Of a stretch of DNA of 41,769 nt, positions 17,561 through 28,344 are shown in pieces. Made by a program: the position numbers and the translations under genes. The first letter of the stretch is position 1. Each line of letters begins with the position of its first letter. The notes under the pieces are model-generated. The model was given only the letters and a program-made list of their open reading frames with translations. It ran no database searches and was not told the origin of the DNA. Origin of the DNA: Histomonas meleagridis (taxonomy: Eukaryota > Parabasalia > Tritrichomonadida > Dientamoebidae); NCBI GenBank assembly GCA_020186115.1, contig WSYJ01000170.1, forward strand, positions 1 through 41,769. The letters run 5' to 3'.

Positions 17561-18250
17561 ACTTGGAAGTAATGGTGGGATGTCGAAACTAGTTTACTGT
17601 TAATAATTAATGAAATCATTAATGAAACCCATTATTTTTATCAGTAATGTTGGGATGTCGGAAGAAAATTCTTTGGAGGAGAATTATCCTCTATTCATGA
17701 GACCTTCTATTTTTGATCATTTTTCAACGACGGAATGTGTCTTAGTGTCTCAGGGTGACCATGGTAAGGAACATCATCCAGAATTAGGTGGCACTTGGGC
17801 AAATCGGCACAAATATGAAAATTTAATGATTCACCCATTATTTTTGTAATTTGTGACAGGACTATATAACAGGACGGTCTTTTCGGAAAATTTGAAACTA
17901 AACTCTTTTTATACGAGGGAGAATTAGCAATTGAGGTTTTGCTGAAATCAGTGATTTTCACGTCAAAATTTAAGGTTTTACTGCGAAATGGTATGTTTTG
18001 ATGTATGAACTAGTGAAAATGATATGTAATCATGTTAAAATGGTATGTTTTGATGTATGAACTAGTGAAAATGATATGTAATCATGTTAAAATGGCTGAA
18101 AATCACTATTTTTCACCACTTTTGCTATTTCCAAAATTTCTACTCCCTACCACTAGTTACTTTTTATTTTTCCGACAAGACCGTCCTCTCATAGAGTCCT
18201 ATAATAATAAAAAAATTCTAGTTTTTCACATTCTCGCATAATATTTAACA
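17560..18250. repeat. diverged internal copy of the E arm repeat
   Basis: GGGATGTCGAAACTAG, GACAGGACTATATAACAGGAC and the ATCAGTGATTTTCACGTCA block recur here from the terminal arms, with many changes. A tandem pair GGTATGTTTTGATGTATGAACTAG lies at 17991-18075. Open frames here are repeat by-products. Confidence 0.65.
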
Positions 18251-18830
18251 GTAAATTAAATCTCACGTTAAACAATTATGATTCCGTCAAACAATAAACA
18301 ATAATGATTCATTAGTGTTAGAAGAAATGCTTCTTCAGACGTTAAACAATTATGATTCCGTCAAACAATAAACAATAATGATTCCGTCAAACAATAAACA
18401 ATTATGTTCTCATCAAACATTAAACAATTATGATTCATTAATGTTAAACAATTATGTTCTCATCAAACATTAAACAATAATGATTCATCAGACGTTAACA
18501 GATATGCTTACGTCGACGTTAAACAATAATGATTCATCAATAATGTTTTGTCAGACGTCATTATCACTATGCGGGAATGTCGAATCATTAGTATTTACTG
18601 TTGATCATTAATGAAATCATTAGTGAAATCATTAGTGAAATCATTAGTGAAACCCATTATTTTTATCAGAAAATGTGGGATTAGTTCCGACCTTCTATTT
18701 TTGATCAATTGCCAACGACGGTGAGCTGACCAGGGTGTCCAGGGTGACCACGGTCACTCAATTAATCCGAAAATTTGAGACAACATGACATTTTGACAAC
18801 AACATTATTATGACAAAAATAATGAGTATC
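18250..18830. repeat. minisatellite plus a second short arm-like piece
   Basis: ACAATTATGATTCCGTCAAA-type copies (18265-18560) are followed by a piece of arm-like sequence (GGGAATGTCGAATCATTAG, then AATCATTAGTGAAATCATTA repeated four times, 18610-18650). Confidence 0.7.
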
Positions 18831-19734
18831 ATTAATGCTTCATCAGACGTTAAACAATTATGCTTCATCAAACAATAAACAATAATGATTCATCAGACAA
18901 TAACAATAATGTGGAACAATTATGTTTCCGTCAAACAATAACAATAATGCGGAACAATTATGCTTCATCAAACAATAAACAATAATGATTTCGTCAAACA
19001 ATAACAATAATGCGGAACAATTATGCTTCATCAAACAATAAACAATAATGATTCATCAGACAATAACAATAATGCGGAACAATAATGTTTCCGTCAGACA
19101 ATAAACAATTATGATTCATCAGACAATAACAATAATGCGGAACAATAATGTTTCCGTCAGACAATAAACAATAATGATTCGTCAGACAATAACAATAATG
19201 CGGAACAATTATGCTACATCAAACAATAAACAATTATGATTCCGTCAGACAATAACAATAATGTGGAACAATTATGTTTCCGTCAAACAATAACAATAAT
19301 GCGGAACAATTATGCTTCATCAAACAATAAACAATAATGATTCATCAGACAATAACAATAATGCGGAACAATAATGTTTCCGTCAGACAATAAACAATTA
19401 TGATTCATCAGACAATAACAATAATGCGGAACAATAATGTTTCCGTCAGACAATAAACAATAATGATTCATCAGACAATAACAATAATGCGGAACAATAA
19501 TGTTTCCGTCAGACAATAAACAATTATGATTCATCAGACAATAACAATAATGCGGAACAATAATGTTTCCGTCAGACAATAAACAATTATGATTCCGTCA
19601 AACAATAACAATAATGCGGAACAATAATGCTTCATCAGACGTTAAACAATAATGATTCATCAGACAATAACAATAATGCGGAACAATAATGTTTCCGTCA
19701 GACAATAAACAATAATGATTCATCAGACAATAAC
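18830..19734. repeat. higher-order 63-bp satellite, left array
   Basis: The core 63-bp unit joins three sub-units: GACAATAAACAATAATGATTCATCA, GACAATAACAATAATGCGG and AACAATAATGTTTCCGTCA. It is very regular from about 19060 on. It is open in one minus frame as a 21-residue repeat because 63 is divisible by three. The array faces an inverted array at 20376-20810. Confidence 0.9.
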
Positions 19735-19790
19735 AAGATTTCTTAATTCTTTTAGCAAATGTTTATGTTCTGCGGTAATAACTAAGGCTT
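19735..19790 (-). repeat. inverted copy of the 3' end of the resolvase gene
   Basis: This 56-bp stretch is the exact reverse complement of 20320-20375, the last ~18 codons of the resolvase. With the arrays on either side it makes arms of about 475 bp flanking the gene, able to form a large cruciform or fold-back. Confidence 0.92.
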
Positions 19791-19815
19791 TTTTATAATA
19801 TTTAATTGCTATAAA

Positions 19816-20387
19816 ATGACCAATAAATCAAACGCAATTGTTTCAATTGATATTGGAATTAAGAATCTTGCTGCCGTCATAAAAACTAATTATAATCAAA
19901 ATCTTAAAGATATTAATATACATTTTGATTTATATGATTTAACAAAATGTAGTTAAAAACAAATGTAGCTATTTCGAGAAGTTGTGTTATAAAAAATATA
20001 TTCGCGACTATTTCACAAAATTATATATTAGATAAAATCATTATTGAGCGACAATTACAGCAAAACACTATCGCACATAGTTTGATGTATTTAATAATAT
20101 CAATCGCTTTATTCCATGTTGAACCACATAATATTATATTATTTGATCCAAAAATGAAATTTATCAAACTCTGTATAAATTATACAACTAAAAATAAAGA
20201 GCATAAGAAGTTGGACGTGAATTTGATTCATAACTTTTTAATAAATACTGAAAAAAACAATAATCTTAAATCATTTGAGGCACTAGTTAAAAAAGATGAT
20301 GTTGCTGACGCTTTATTACAAGCCTTAGTTATTACCGCAGAACATAAACATTTGCTAAAAGAATTAAGAAATCTTGTTATTGTCTGA
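19816..20387 (+). CDS. RuvC-like Holliday-junction resolvase, poxvirus A22 type (one frameshift)
   Basis: About 190 residues in two frames: 19816-19956 and, in the -1 frame, about 19958-20387. The RNase-H-fold motifs are in order. SIDIGIKNLAAVI supplies catalytic Asp (residue 12), IIIERQLQQNTIAHS supplies catalytic Glu, and KKDDVADALLQALV supplies the C-terminal Asp pair. The length matches the A22/Ydc2 group (about 180-190). These enzymes cut four-way DNA junctions, for instance to release unit genomes from concatemers. A single lost base near 19950 separates the first Asp from the rest. All catalytic residues survive, so decay is recent or is a sequencing slip. It lies at the centre of E between inverted satellite arms. 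Confidence 0.78.
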
Positions 20388-20810
20388 TGAATCATAATTG
20401 TTTATTGTCTGACGGAAACATTATTGTTCCGCATTATTGTTATTGTCTGATGAATCATAATTGTTTATTGTCTGACGGAAACATTATTGTTCCGCATTAT
20501 TGTTATTGTCTGATGAATCATTATTGTTTATTGTTTGATGAAGCATAATTGTTCCGCATTATTGTTATTGTTTGACGGAAACATAATTGTTCCGCATTAT
20601 TGTTATTGTCTGACGGAAACATAATTGTTCCGCATTATTGTTATTGTCTGACGGAATCATAATCGTTCCGCATTATTGTTATTGTTTGACGAATCATTAT
20701 TGTTTAACGTCTGATGAAGCATTATTGTTCCGCATTATTGTTATTGTTTGACGGAATCATTATTGTTTATTGTTTGATGAAACGTAATTGTTTATTTTCT
20801 GACGGAAACA
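20376..20810. repeat. 63-bp-type satellite, right array (inverted to the left array)
   Basis: Same sub-units as 18830-19734 but reverse-complemented (TCTGACGGAAACATTATTGT, then TCCGCATTATTGTTATTG). Regular at first, it degenerates toward 20800. It begins inside the last codons of the resolvase. Confidence 0.9.
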
Positions 20811-20935
20811 TAAACGTTCGTTCCAATATTAACGTGTAACATAATATTTAACGTTCGTTCCAACATTAACGGTCACGTGACATTTAACGTTCGTTCCAAC
20901 ATTAACGGTCGCTGTGATATTAACGTTCAACTGCA
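20808..20935. repeat. AACGTTCGTTCCAACATT repeats
   Basis: Three to four copies of TAACGTTCGTTCCAACATTA with GGTCACGTGAC and GGTCGCTGTG spacers. A spaced short repeat beside the satellite could be a protein-binding array. Confidence 0.7.
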
Positions 20936-21486
20936 CGATACATAACCTCCGACGATAGATAACCGCATATTTTCAAGAGGTCACAAATTTCTATATGCTT
21001 TCAATATATTCTATACTATCACAAATTATGATCGTTTTGCCACTGGTTTCTGATAACTCACATAATAATTTTACGACTGACAGCATTTCTGATACCATAC
21101 AATTTTTTTCTCAATAGCATTCAAAAATAAACCGTCATTTATGATCGTTATCGGCAATAAATTTCTGTGATCATTCAAATGACTTTTTCAGATAGCATTC
21201 AAATATTTCATAACCATTCAAATCCTAAAACCTCCGAAAAAAGAGGTTTCCGATCATTGTATAATGTGAAGTGCTGCAAATGGACTGTTAACTTTTAGAA
21301 TGGTTTATGCTATGAAAAAAATAAAGTGGCATACAATAGTTGAAATAACGATTTTTTTTTCATTTTTGACATTTGCCGATCAATAGCCGTATTTTAGCAT
21401 TCAAATGACTTTTTAAAATAGCATACAAAAATTTCTGAACCTCTCGATCCTATCGTACGATCGGTAACCGTCATTTATGATCGTAT
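20936..21486. repeat. diverged tandem copy of inner arm sequence
   Basis: ATGATCGTTTTGCCACTGGT and TTTTACGACTGACAGCATTTCTGA recur here from the inner right arm (21515-21590), with ATGATCGT and GCATTCAAA blocks between. No gene is supported. Confidence 0.55.
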
Positions 21487-23198
21487 TTTTTCTATGCTTC
21501 AGAAAAAATTTAATGACATGATCGTTTTGCCACTGGTTTTAATGTGTATTCAATTATATTTTACGACTGACACCCATTTCTGAGCACATACAAAAGGTTA
21601 ACATTTGAAAATGTACTAAAAACGTGACTTTTTTAATGGTCATTCAATCAGAAAGCGGTTTTCGGTTTATAAAAATTCCTGGCAGCTCGGACGGTTTTGT
21701 GATCGCACCCTGATAAAGTGACAAACGACCGTTAAATAATGGCGACCGTTTATTTGATGTCGACCGTTTATTTAATGGCGACTGTTAATTAACGGTGACC
21801 GTTAAGTGTTATTTGTAAAATATTCAAACTAAAAAAAAAAAAAAAACATACAACTCGTAACTTGAACGTGAGCCATAAATGAAAATAATATTGTTATCAT
21901 AAAGGACACTATGACAGGACAGTCTTCCCGGAATTGATGAAACCAAACTCTTTTTTACACGAGGAGAAATAGAAATTACAAAATCCCTGAAATCAGTGAT
22001 TTTCACGTCATTTTTACATGAATTACTCATATATGTTAACAACATTACTGTTACAGATATGTGTGTAATGCTGTTAACATTACTGTTACATGTCTGACAA
22101 AACATAAGTTCCGACACTAAGTTTACTTCGTTTTGCGGGAATGCTGACAAAAATTATTTTTGGAATTAATGTTATCATAAAGGACACTATGACAGGACAG
22201 TCTTCCCGGAATTGATGAAACCAAACTCTTTTTACACGAGGAGGAAATAGAAATTACAAAATCCCTGAAATCAGTGATTTTCACGTCATTTTTACATGAA
22301 TTACTCATATATGTTAACAACATTACTGTTACAGATATGTGTGTAATGCTGTTAACATTACTGTTACATGTCTGACAAAACATAAGTTCCGACACTAAGT
22401 TTACTTCGTTTTGCGGGAATGCTGACAAAAATTATTTTTGGAATTAATGTTATCATAAAGGACACTATGACAGGACAGTCTTCCCGGAATTGATGAAACC
22501 AAACTCTTTTTACACGAGGAGGAAATAGAAATTACAAAATCCCTGAAATCAGTGATTTTCACGTCATTTTTCGAGGTATTACTGCGAAAATGGGTGTTTA
22601 GATGTCAAACCTATTAAAAATGATAGGTATTCATGTTAAAATGGCGTGTTTTGACATCAAACCTATTAAAAATGATAGGTAATGCTTCTAAAACCACCTA
22701 AAATCAGTGATTTTCACCACTTTTGCTATTTCCAGAATTTCTACTTTCTACAACTACTTACTTTTTATTTATCCAGGTAGACTGTCCTATTATAATGTCC
22801 TATATATAAAAATAAAAAAAATTCTAGTTTCGACATTCCCGCCAAGTGATTAACAGTAAATAATAACAAATAAATCTAGTGCAGACATCTTCCGATAGTG
22901 GGTAAACAGTAAATATTAGTGTAGACATCTTCCGTAAATGATTAGCAGAAATATAGTGTCAAACCTTAAATTTACCCCGTTTTTTAGTGATTTTCGATAG
23001 TTTTGCTATTTCCAGAATTTCTACTTTCTACAACTACTTACTTTTTATTTATCCAGGTAGACTGTCCTATTATATAGTCCTATATATAAAAATAAAAAAA
23101 ATTCTAGTTTCGACATTCCCGCCAAGTGATTAACAAATAAAACTAGGTTTCACACTCCTCCGATTCTGAGGTCATATGGTAGCGACGAAGGAGCGAAC
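21487..23198. repeat. right long terminal inverted repeat of E
   Basis: Inverted partner of 7708-9612, with three ~290-bp units (21880-22570). It also contains an extra tandem duplication: TTTTGCTATTTCCAGAATTT through CATTCCCGCCAAGTGATTAA occurs at about 22721-22854 and again at 22999-23133. It lacks the small gene of the left arm. Confidence 0.8.
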
Positions 23199-23673
23199 AG
23201 AGCCAGTCAAGCAAAATAGTTCTCGTGGAGTTGTATATTTAACTTTATATATATATTGCATATATGTTGTTAATAACAAATTTTTAAAAAAAATACTAGA
23301 TTTTTCGATTTATTGTTGAGATAAATATATTTTTACATATATTTTCTTTGAATTAGTTTTAATCGGCAATAATGTTTTTGGGGCACCTCAATAGCACTTT
23401 TTCACAACTGGTATGGAACCCGTGGGAGGTAATTTTTCATTTATACTTTTTATTTTCTTGCAACACAGCACACATCTTATTTCTTCCCTTCTGGAAGATA
23501 GAATTCATGATTATTTTTCGATTTCGATTTTTTTCAGATTATTCATTCTTCCAACAATCTCCTCCGTTATCTCACAACACAACACACATCTTATTTCTTC
23601 CCTTCTGGAAGATAGAATTCATGATTATTTTTTGATTTAGATCATAAATTTCACTGCTAAATTTTTATTTATT
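23199..23673. other. flank with a ~50-bp direct repeat
   Basis: No supported gene. A block that starts CACATCTTATTTCTTCCCTT and ends with GAATTCATGATTATTTTT occurs at 23471-23520 and 23588-23636. Short open frames here come from this repeat. Confidence 0.55.
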
Positions 23674-24776
23674 TCAGTTGATAAATTGCGTTGAAGCAAT
23701 ATTCCTTGCAACAATTGAAGAACCAGAAATACTATTATTATTCTTTTCTCTAAAGTTTAATGAAGGGTCTATAGACAAGCATTTGATCAACGTTCTTAAT
23801 TGAGTGCCTTTGTATTCATAATTCATATTATTAGCAATTGATGCCCTAAGTTTATCAATTTCCATTTTGCATGCATTTACGTCAAAATTAACATGTTGCA
23901 CTTCTCTTCCATTTAGGAAAACACCTGCATCTGAAGCTTTTCGGCTTGGGGGTAATTCTATTTTTAGTTCGTTTAGCAATTGATTTTTCAAAGTGTTTCT
24001 AGACAGGGAAGAAATAAAAACATCAACTCCAAGCTTGTTTTGCAACAATCAATTGTTGATCGCGTAATCCCAAATGTGTTTTCAATGGGATGCGATGAAA
24101 TGCGATTCAAGGCTAATTTTTCAGGATAATTTTTTAAGGCATAATACAATCCAATGATTGTATTTATCATTCGCTTTAACTTATCCTTTGAATAAAATGA
24201 AATGCTTCCAACATTCTTTGAGAATTTTTCAGGCAATTCTTGAGAATGGTTAAAGTATAATTGACAATATTCCCTGAAAAATATGTGTTTAATTATATCT
24301 AAAATTCTTTTTCTTGTGCTTAAATCAATTTCCTTTGAATGAAGAACAGCTCCCCATAAACTGAATGGTAGTAAATAATAAAAATGTGAATGCTTTTTAT
24401 TTTTCATCATTATGTTTAAATTTTTGATTGAAAATGCATTCAATGCAAGTTTGTCATTGTATTTTGACAAACTAGTAGTATCTAAAAAAGCTTTGATTCT
24501 GGAAATTTCATAAAAACTACCAATTGAAATTATTTCTGTATTAGCCATTAATGAAACACAATGAAAAAGTCTACATCGTTGATTCTTAATTATATGTAAG
24601 TAATCACTAATAGGCCATTGTTCGAATTGAATATATTGAATTATAGTTTCAAGTTCATAATGTAAATACTTGAAAATTTTTGTAAAATGATTTGAATGCC
24701 AAATATTTGTTCCTGTATCACCATCTGAACATTTAAATACAATTTTAAATTTTTGAGACAATTCAATTAATTGTTG
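23674..24776 (-). pseudogene. DDE-type transposase-like fragment (P/THAP9-like?)
   Basis: Read from about 24776 down, the protein shows FKCSDGDTGTNIWHS, WPISDYLHIIKNQRCRLF and, near 24070, SSHPIENTFGITRS, which could be a catalytic Asp, Asp and Glu in a DDE order. D-x-x-H-x-x-K-N-x-R and HP-E-x-FG-x-x-R are seen in P-element-like transposases. The frame changes near 24045 and continues (QNKLGVDVFISSLSRN) to 23674. The N-terminal third is absent: the frame is fused at 24776 to the polymerase fragment. A trichomonad repeat family of unknown function is the alternative. Confidence 0.45.
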
Positions 24777-25180
24777 ATCAAATATGTTCTTCACTACCAT
24801 CATATTTCTGAACCACACATAAATATGGCTGATGGATATCACCTGTAATATCTGACTCAAAATCTCCATAATAAATTAAATTTGTATCAATAAATTTATT
24901 TTTTTTCTTATTTCTAATATAACATCTAACACAAGTGTTGGGATTATAATCTAATGAATAATTCATCCCATTATAACATTGATCTGAAAAATCTGTACGT
25001 AATAAAAAAAAATAAGAATATGTAATTGGTGTAAATAAATTTTTTTCCATTAAAGTAGTACTATGAGGTCTCACCAATTGGAGGTATTGGTGACCGTTAA
25101 GACAAACATCATCACATTTTTGAAACAACATCTTGTCAAAAAAATCGATTAGGTTGTTTTTAATCAAAAATCGATCATGA
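24777..25180 (-). pseudogene. Polinton DNA polymerase B, exonuclease-domain fragment (copy B)
   Basis: LIYYGDFESDI (near 24870) is the exonuclease I motif (D-x-E) of family B polymerases. Upstream, CLNGHQYLQLVRPHS and SYFFLLRTDFSDQ are the pre-exonuclease region. Neither the exonuclease II and III motifs nor the polymerase palm (SLYPS, DTD) are present: the frame ends at 24778 in a join to the transposase-like fragment. The N-terminal part of the same gene lies at 26300-27160 across an inserted Tigger-like element. It would be the protein-primed replicase of the Polinton. It is inactive here. Confidence 0.7.
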
Positions 25181-25184
25181 ATTC

Positions 25185-26300
25185 ATAATAATGTGACTCT
25201 GGAGATGCTCCCATGCCCAAACTAAATATTGTGATGCAATCTTTTTTGTAAATTTTTGATTTGGATTATTGTTATAACAAGTGTTTAGCTGTTGCTTTCA
25301 AGCAACCAAAGACTCTTCTATCTAAAGGCTGAAGCTGGTCTGTCAAGCCAGGTGGAATAAAATGCAATGTGATTTTTAAGCTTGCTGCTAAAATTTGAAT
25401 TTGCTGACACCTATGCACCTTGTAAGAGTCCAAGAGTAAGTGGATCTCTTCTTCATCATTAAAGTGGGTTCTCAAAAATCGTAGATATCGACTAAATGTT
25501 TCTTCAGTCGTCCAACCGTTTTCTGTATACGTTGACATGTGATATGAAACGTCACCAATCTGAGATTCTTTGCAGCGATTTGTTTTCCCTTTTGCGATGA
25601 AAAAAAGAGGGATTTTGGAACTTGCAAGTACTGTCATGGATGTTTTAGGTGATGCTTCAAGATTAATGCTAATGGAATCGCTTCCCTTTTCAGCCCATGT
25701 CACCATGCCGTTTGGGAATATTTTCCATGCCGTTTCATCGCACTTGACAATATGGCTATGATCTGTTGAATCCATAAGATTTTTGATTTCATTAATGAAC
25801 TGATTCATATCATCTTCTGTGGCTGTTGGCCTTCTTTTGGCATGGAGAGACCTAGATGATAAATGGTTTCTATTTTTGAAGACGGCTATGAACTGATGAG
25901 AAAACGTAAATTGTTTGGCCTCATCATTTTCGATATCGTTGGGAAATTTAGACAAATATGCATTCATGGCAATGTCAATGAAGTCTTCATTTGTAAAGAC
26001 ATAACCTGGTTCAAGAAAGTTTTGAACAATATAATCTTTGATAGATTCTTCTTCTAAATACGTAAATACTCTATGACCCCTCCCATGATGAGTTTTCCAC
26101 GGCCTCCAGTCTGGTTCAATCACTAATTTCCTTTTCCAATTTCTAATAGTTGATTCTGGAATACCGCTAATTGTTGTGTGGCTTTCCGCTGAAGACTCGA
26201 CAAAGCATAAAATTTGTCAATAACCGTTTATTAATATTTTGTGAGAAATAAACGTCTTCACATATCTCCAATTGGAGAGACACTAGGGTAATTAATTGTA
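25185..26300 (-). mobile_element. Tigger/pogo-like DNA transposon inserted in polymerase B
   Basis: Polymerase-like sequence on both sides resumes outside this block. The right border shows AATTGGAGAGACACTAGGGTAAT, also present in the copy at the window start, so it is probably the element end. A matching left inverted repeat and a clean TA duplication were not found. Confidence 0.6.
25190..26205 (-). pseudogene. Tigger/pogo-like (DDE_1) transposase
   Basis: The main frame 26123-25272 has about 280 residues. Upstream codons add a helix-turn-helix (TTISGIPESTIRNWKRKL) in the same frame before an earlier frame break. Catalytic motifs are VKCDETAWKIFPNG (first Asp), HLLLDSYKVHR (second Asp) and PPGLTDQLQPLDRRVFG (third), the typical LQPLD signature of pogo/Tigger/jerky enzymes. 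A frameshift near 25275 separates the true C-terminus (WAWEHLQSHI). It is the best preserved member of the family whose scrap lies at 60-660. One or two breaks make activity unlikely. Confidence 0.75.
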
Positions 26301-27160
26301 ATGTATCGCATTTCTTTTTACTACTGAAATTAATTAAATTTGATTCATCGATATGTTGTACATAATCTGAGGTAAAAGGCGTCATTTCTTTAATAAAGTG
26401 ATGTTGTTCAAATAAATATAAATGAACTTCGTATTTTGCTTGTTCTAATTTCGGACCAATATAATTAAAAGTTTGTTATTCTTTTTGGTAAACTATTGGT
26501 CGTATTCGAAGTTTACCATTTGCATCTACTGTTATGTATACTTTATGTATTTGAACATACACATAATTTTCCTTACAAACGATATCAAGTTTTGATGCTA
26601 TTTGATATTTAATTAATATACGACATCTCAATATGTCGAGAACATCTTCAGGGATTCCAGATTGCTTTAAAGCATAAATAAAGCAGCAATCATTTAATTC
26701 TTCCCTTTGTTTATTATTCACTAATAATGTTTCAAATATTTGTAAACGCCTTAAATAATTTAATAATATAAAAGGAATATTTGGAGACACTAAATAATAA
26801 AAGAATTGTGCGCCATTTTGATTAGCATTTGGCACAAGTTGCATCCCAAAACCAGTTAAATGAATCCAATACGGTATATAGGCATTATCTTCATCTGAAC
26901 CTTCAAATTCTTAAATTTCAGTATAATCTGGTTCAATATCTCCTCCAGGTTCAGTATAACTTGTTAACATATTACGATAAAATTCATTTAAACATGGTTT
27001 TTGACACCAATCTGCACACATCCTTCTATAATTAACAAAATAATGTTGTGCAACCTCTAAATTCTATAATAAAATTATCTGGATTAATACGAAGAAATTG
27101 ACGTAAATTAATGAAATTATTTCTAAAATCATTTGCAGTTTTTATATATAATTAGGGACT
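26300..27160 (-). pseudogene. Polinton DNA polymerase B, N-terminal region (copy B)
   Basis: Read in pieces: FRNNFINLRQFLRINPD (27130-27070), a frame change, YRRMCADWCQKPCLNEFYRN (to 26950), one TAA near 26912, then an open stretch to 26476 (CCFIYALKQSGIPEDVLDIL, YVYVQIHKVYITVD) and, past another stop, FEQHHFIKEMTPFTSDY to the Tigger border at about 26300. Order and orientation place it directly upstream of the exonuclease fragment. The N-terminal domains of Polinton polymerases are poorly conserved, so this assignment is by continuity. Confidence 0.5.
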
Positions 27161-27725
27161 GGAGGTGGATTAGGTGTTTGAGCTGGAGGTGGTGAAAATG
27201 GTGGAGGTGGTGGGTTATCAGGGACAGGATATTTATTAGGACGTCTATGTTTAGATGGTTTTGAAGATGGAGTAGGTGGTTTAACAGGCGGATAAATATC
27301 AATTGATTTATTATCTATAATGGGCATTCTTTTTTCAGATTCTTTTTTAACAGGTTTTTGTTTAAGTGTAATTTCAAAAACATGTACATCTTTGTCTATG
27401 ATTGGTTCCGGTTTTTCAATTCTTGTTGGTTCATCATTTTCATTTGATGATTCTGTTTTATATGGTTCCAAATCTTCATATGTAAATTCTGTATTTAATG
27501 ATATTGATCCTTCATCAATTTCATTTTTTGAATCTCCCTGTTGTTTATTGGAACCTATATATACTATATCTAAGTCTTCTTCTTGTTGAGTTTCACCCCA
27601 AAGTTCAATTTCTGCTGGTTCGTTTTTTTCTTCTGTTTCATATAATAAAGGTATTGTTTGTTGTTGATACTTGTTTATGATTACTTTTATTTGAGGTAAT
27701 GGTAAAGTTTCTTTAATAAATTATA
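27142..27725 (-). pseudogene. acidic and proline-rich protein upstream of polymerase B
   Basis: A frame open from 27725 to 27142 lacks a good ATG until 27471. It begins with Gln/Glu-rich sequence (EIELWGETQQEEDLDIVYIG), continues acidic, and ends in a proline tract (VPDNPPPPPFSPPPAQTPNP). The final PVPNYI runs, with a one-base change, into the first residues of the polymerase region, so it may be the disordered N-terminal part of one long replication protein. It is also out of frame with 27922-28344 by A/T-run indels. No enzyme motif is seen. Confidence 0.45.
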
Positions 27726-27921
27726 AATATTTTTTTGAGATATTTTTTTTCTTCGCCTTTATATTATAAATCAAATAAATGTCTAATTGATAGAAATATT
27801 TTCATTAATTTATGAAAAATTGATTTTGAATCATTTTTTTTACCTGAATAAAATTCAGATTTTTCTCTATCAGTATTTGATTTGTCTGTAAAAAATTCTA
27901 CCCAATGATAATATAACAATA
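27726..27921. other. broken coding remnant
   Basis: Minus-strand pieces such as EFFTDKSNTDREKSEFYSG change frame at long T runs (27731-27751). It probably links the flanking reading frames. Confidence 0.35.
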
Positions 27922-28344
27922 TTAATTATATTGATCAATATTATTCAAATTTTCGAATAAATTAATGAAGAATATTACATTTTTCCAACAAATAGATATG
28001 CTGTTAAATATTTGAATTATGTAATTAGGTATAGACTTTAGTGAGACCCATCTATTATAGTCGACTTGATTTTCTAAATAATCTTTTCTTAACTTAAACA
28101 AATCTTCTAGATTATAATCGTCAGTATTAATAATGAACATTCGTGGAATATATCCTTCTACGACTTCTAGATCATAAAATTCTATAGAAGGTATAAAATT
28201 ATTGTATATAGAGTTTTTTAAAATAATTTCGAAATTATAATTAATATTATTATAATAATCATCTAAAATATTATATAAAGACATGGTATTTTTATCGTCA
28301 AATATTTTAGTAAATTTAAATAAAGTAATTTTGGTATCTCGCAT
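27922..28344 (-). CDS. unknown Polinton-B protein, 140 residues
   Basis: The frame starts MRDTKITLFKFTKIFDDKN, is Asn/Ile/Tyr-rich, and contains VEGYIPRMFIINTDDYNLED and NRWVSLKSIPNYIIQIFN. It is not recognised. The frame after the stop continues with similar composition, so it may be truncated by an indel in T runs. It lies in the same direction as the capsid and polymerase genes of copy B. Confidence 0.4.
   Translation of the reverse strand: MRDTKITLFKFTKIFDDKNTMSLYNILDDYYNNINYNFEIILKNSIYNNFIPSIEFYDLEVVEGYIPRMFIINTDDYNLEDLFKLRKDYLENQVDYNRWVSLKSIPNYIIQIFNSISICWKNVIFFINLFENLNNIDQYN

Larger units (their letters stand above)
7708..23198. mobile_element. large element 'E' bounded by ~1.7-1.9 kb inverted repeats
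   Basis: The tips 7708-7734 and 23172-23198 are a perfect 27-bp inverted pair (GTTCGCTCC...CATATGA). Inside them, 8125-9612 and 21487-23150 stay inverted copies over most of their length, including ~290-bp repeated units. Between the arms lie a primase fragment, a small repeat-coding gene, satellite arrays and a RuvC-like resolvase, all apparently E genes. Polinton copy A interrupts the left arm near 9608. Without it E would be roughly 9 kb. A primase plus an A22-type resolvase suggests a virus-like or self-replicating transposon rather than a simple cut-and-paste element. No transposase, integrase or target duplication was recognised, so the mode of movement is unknown. Confidence 0.65.

Noticed and set aside
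17610-17961. Open frames on both strands
   Set aside because: Lies in a diverged arm-like repeat. Similar frames reflect the repeat, and there is no domain.
19310-19579. 89-codon minus frame of 21-residue repeats
   Set aside because: Explained by the 63-bp satellite. No start context and no support for translation.
9830-20810. Regular short repeats considered as a CRISPR array
   Set aside because: The repeats are head-to-tail minisatellites without unique spacers, in a eukaryotic context.
23372-23640. Two overlapping plus frames with repeated phrases
   Set aside because: Caused by the ~50-bp direct repeat in different frames.
25570-26057. Plus-strand open frames within 25190-26205
   Set aside because: Antisense to a transposase with clear catalytic motifs.
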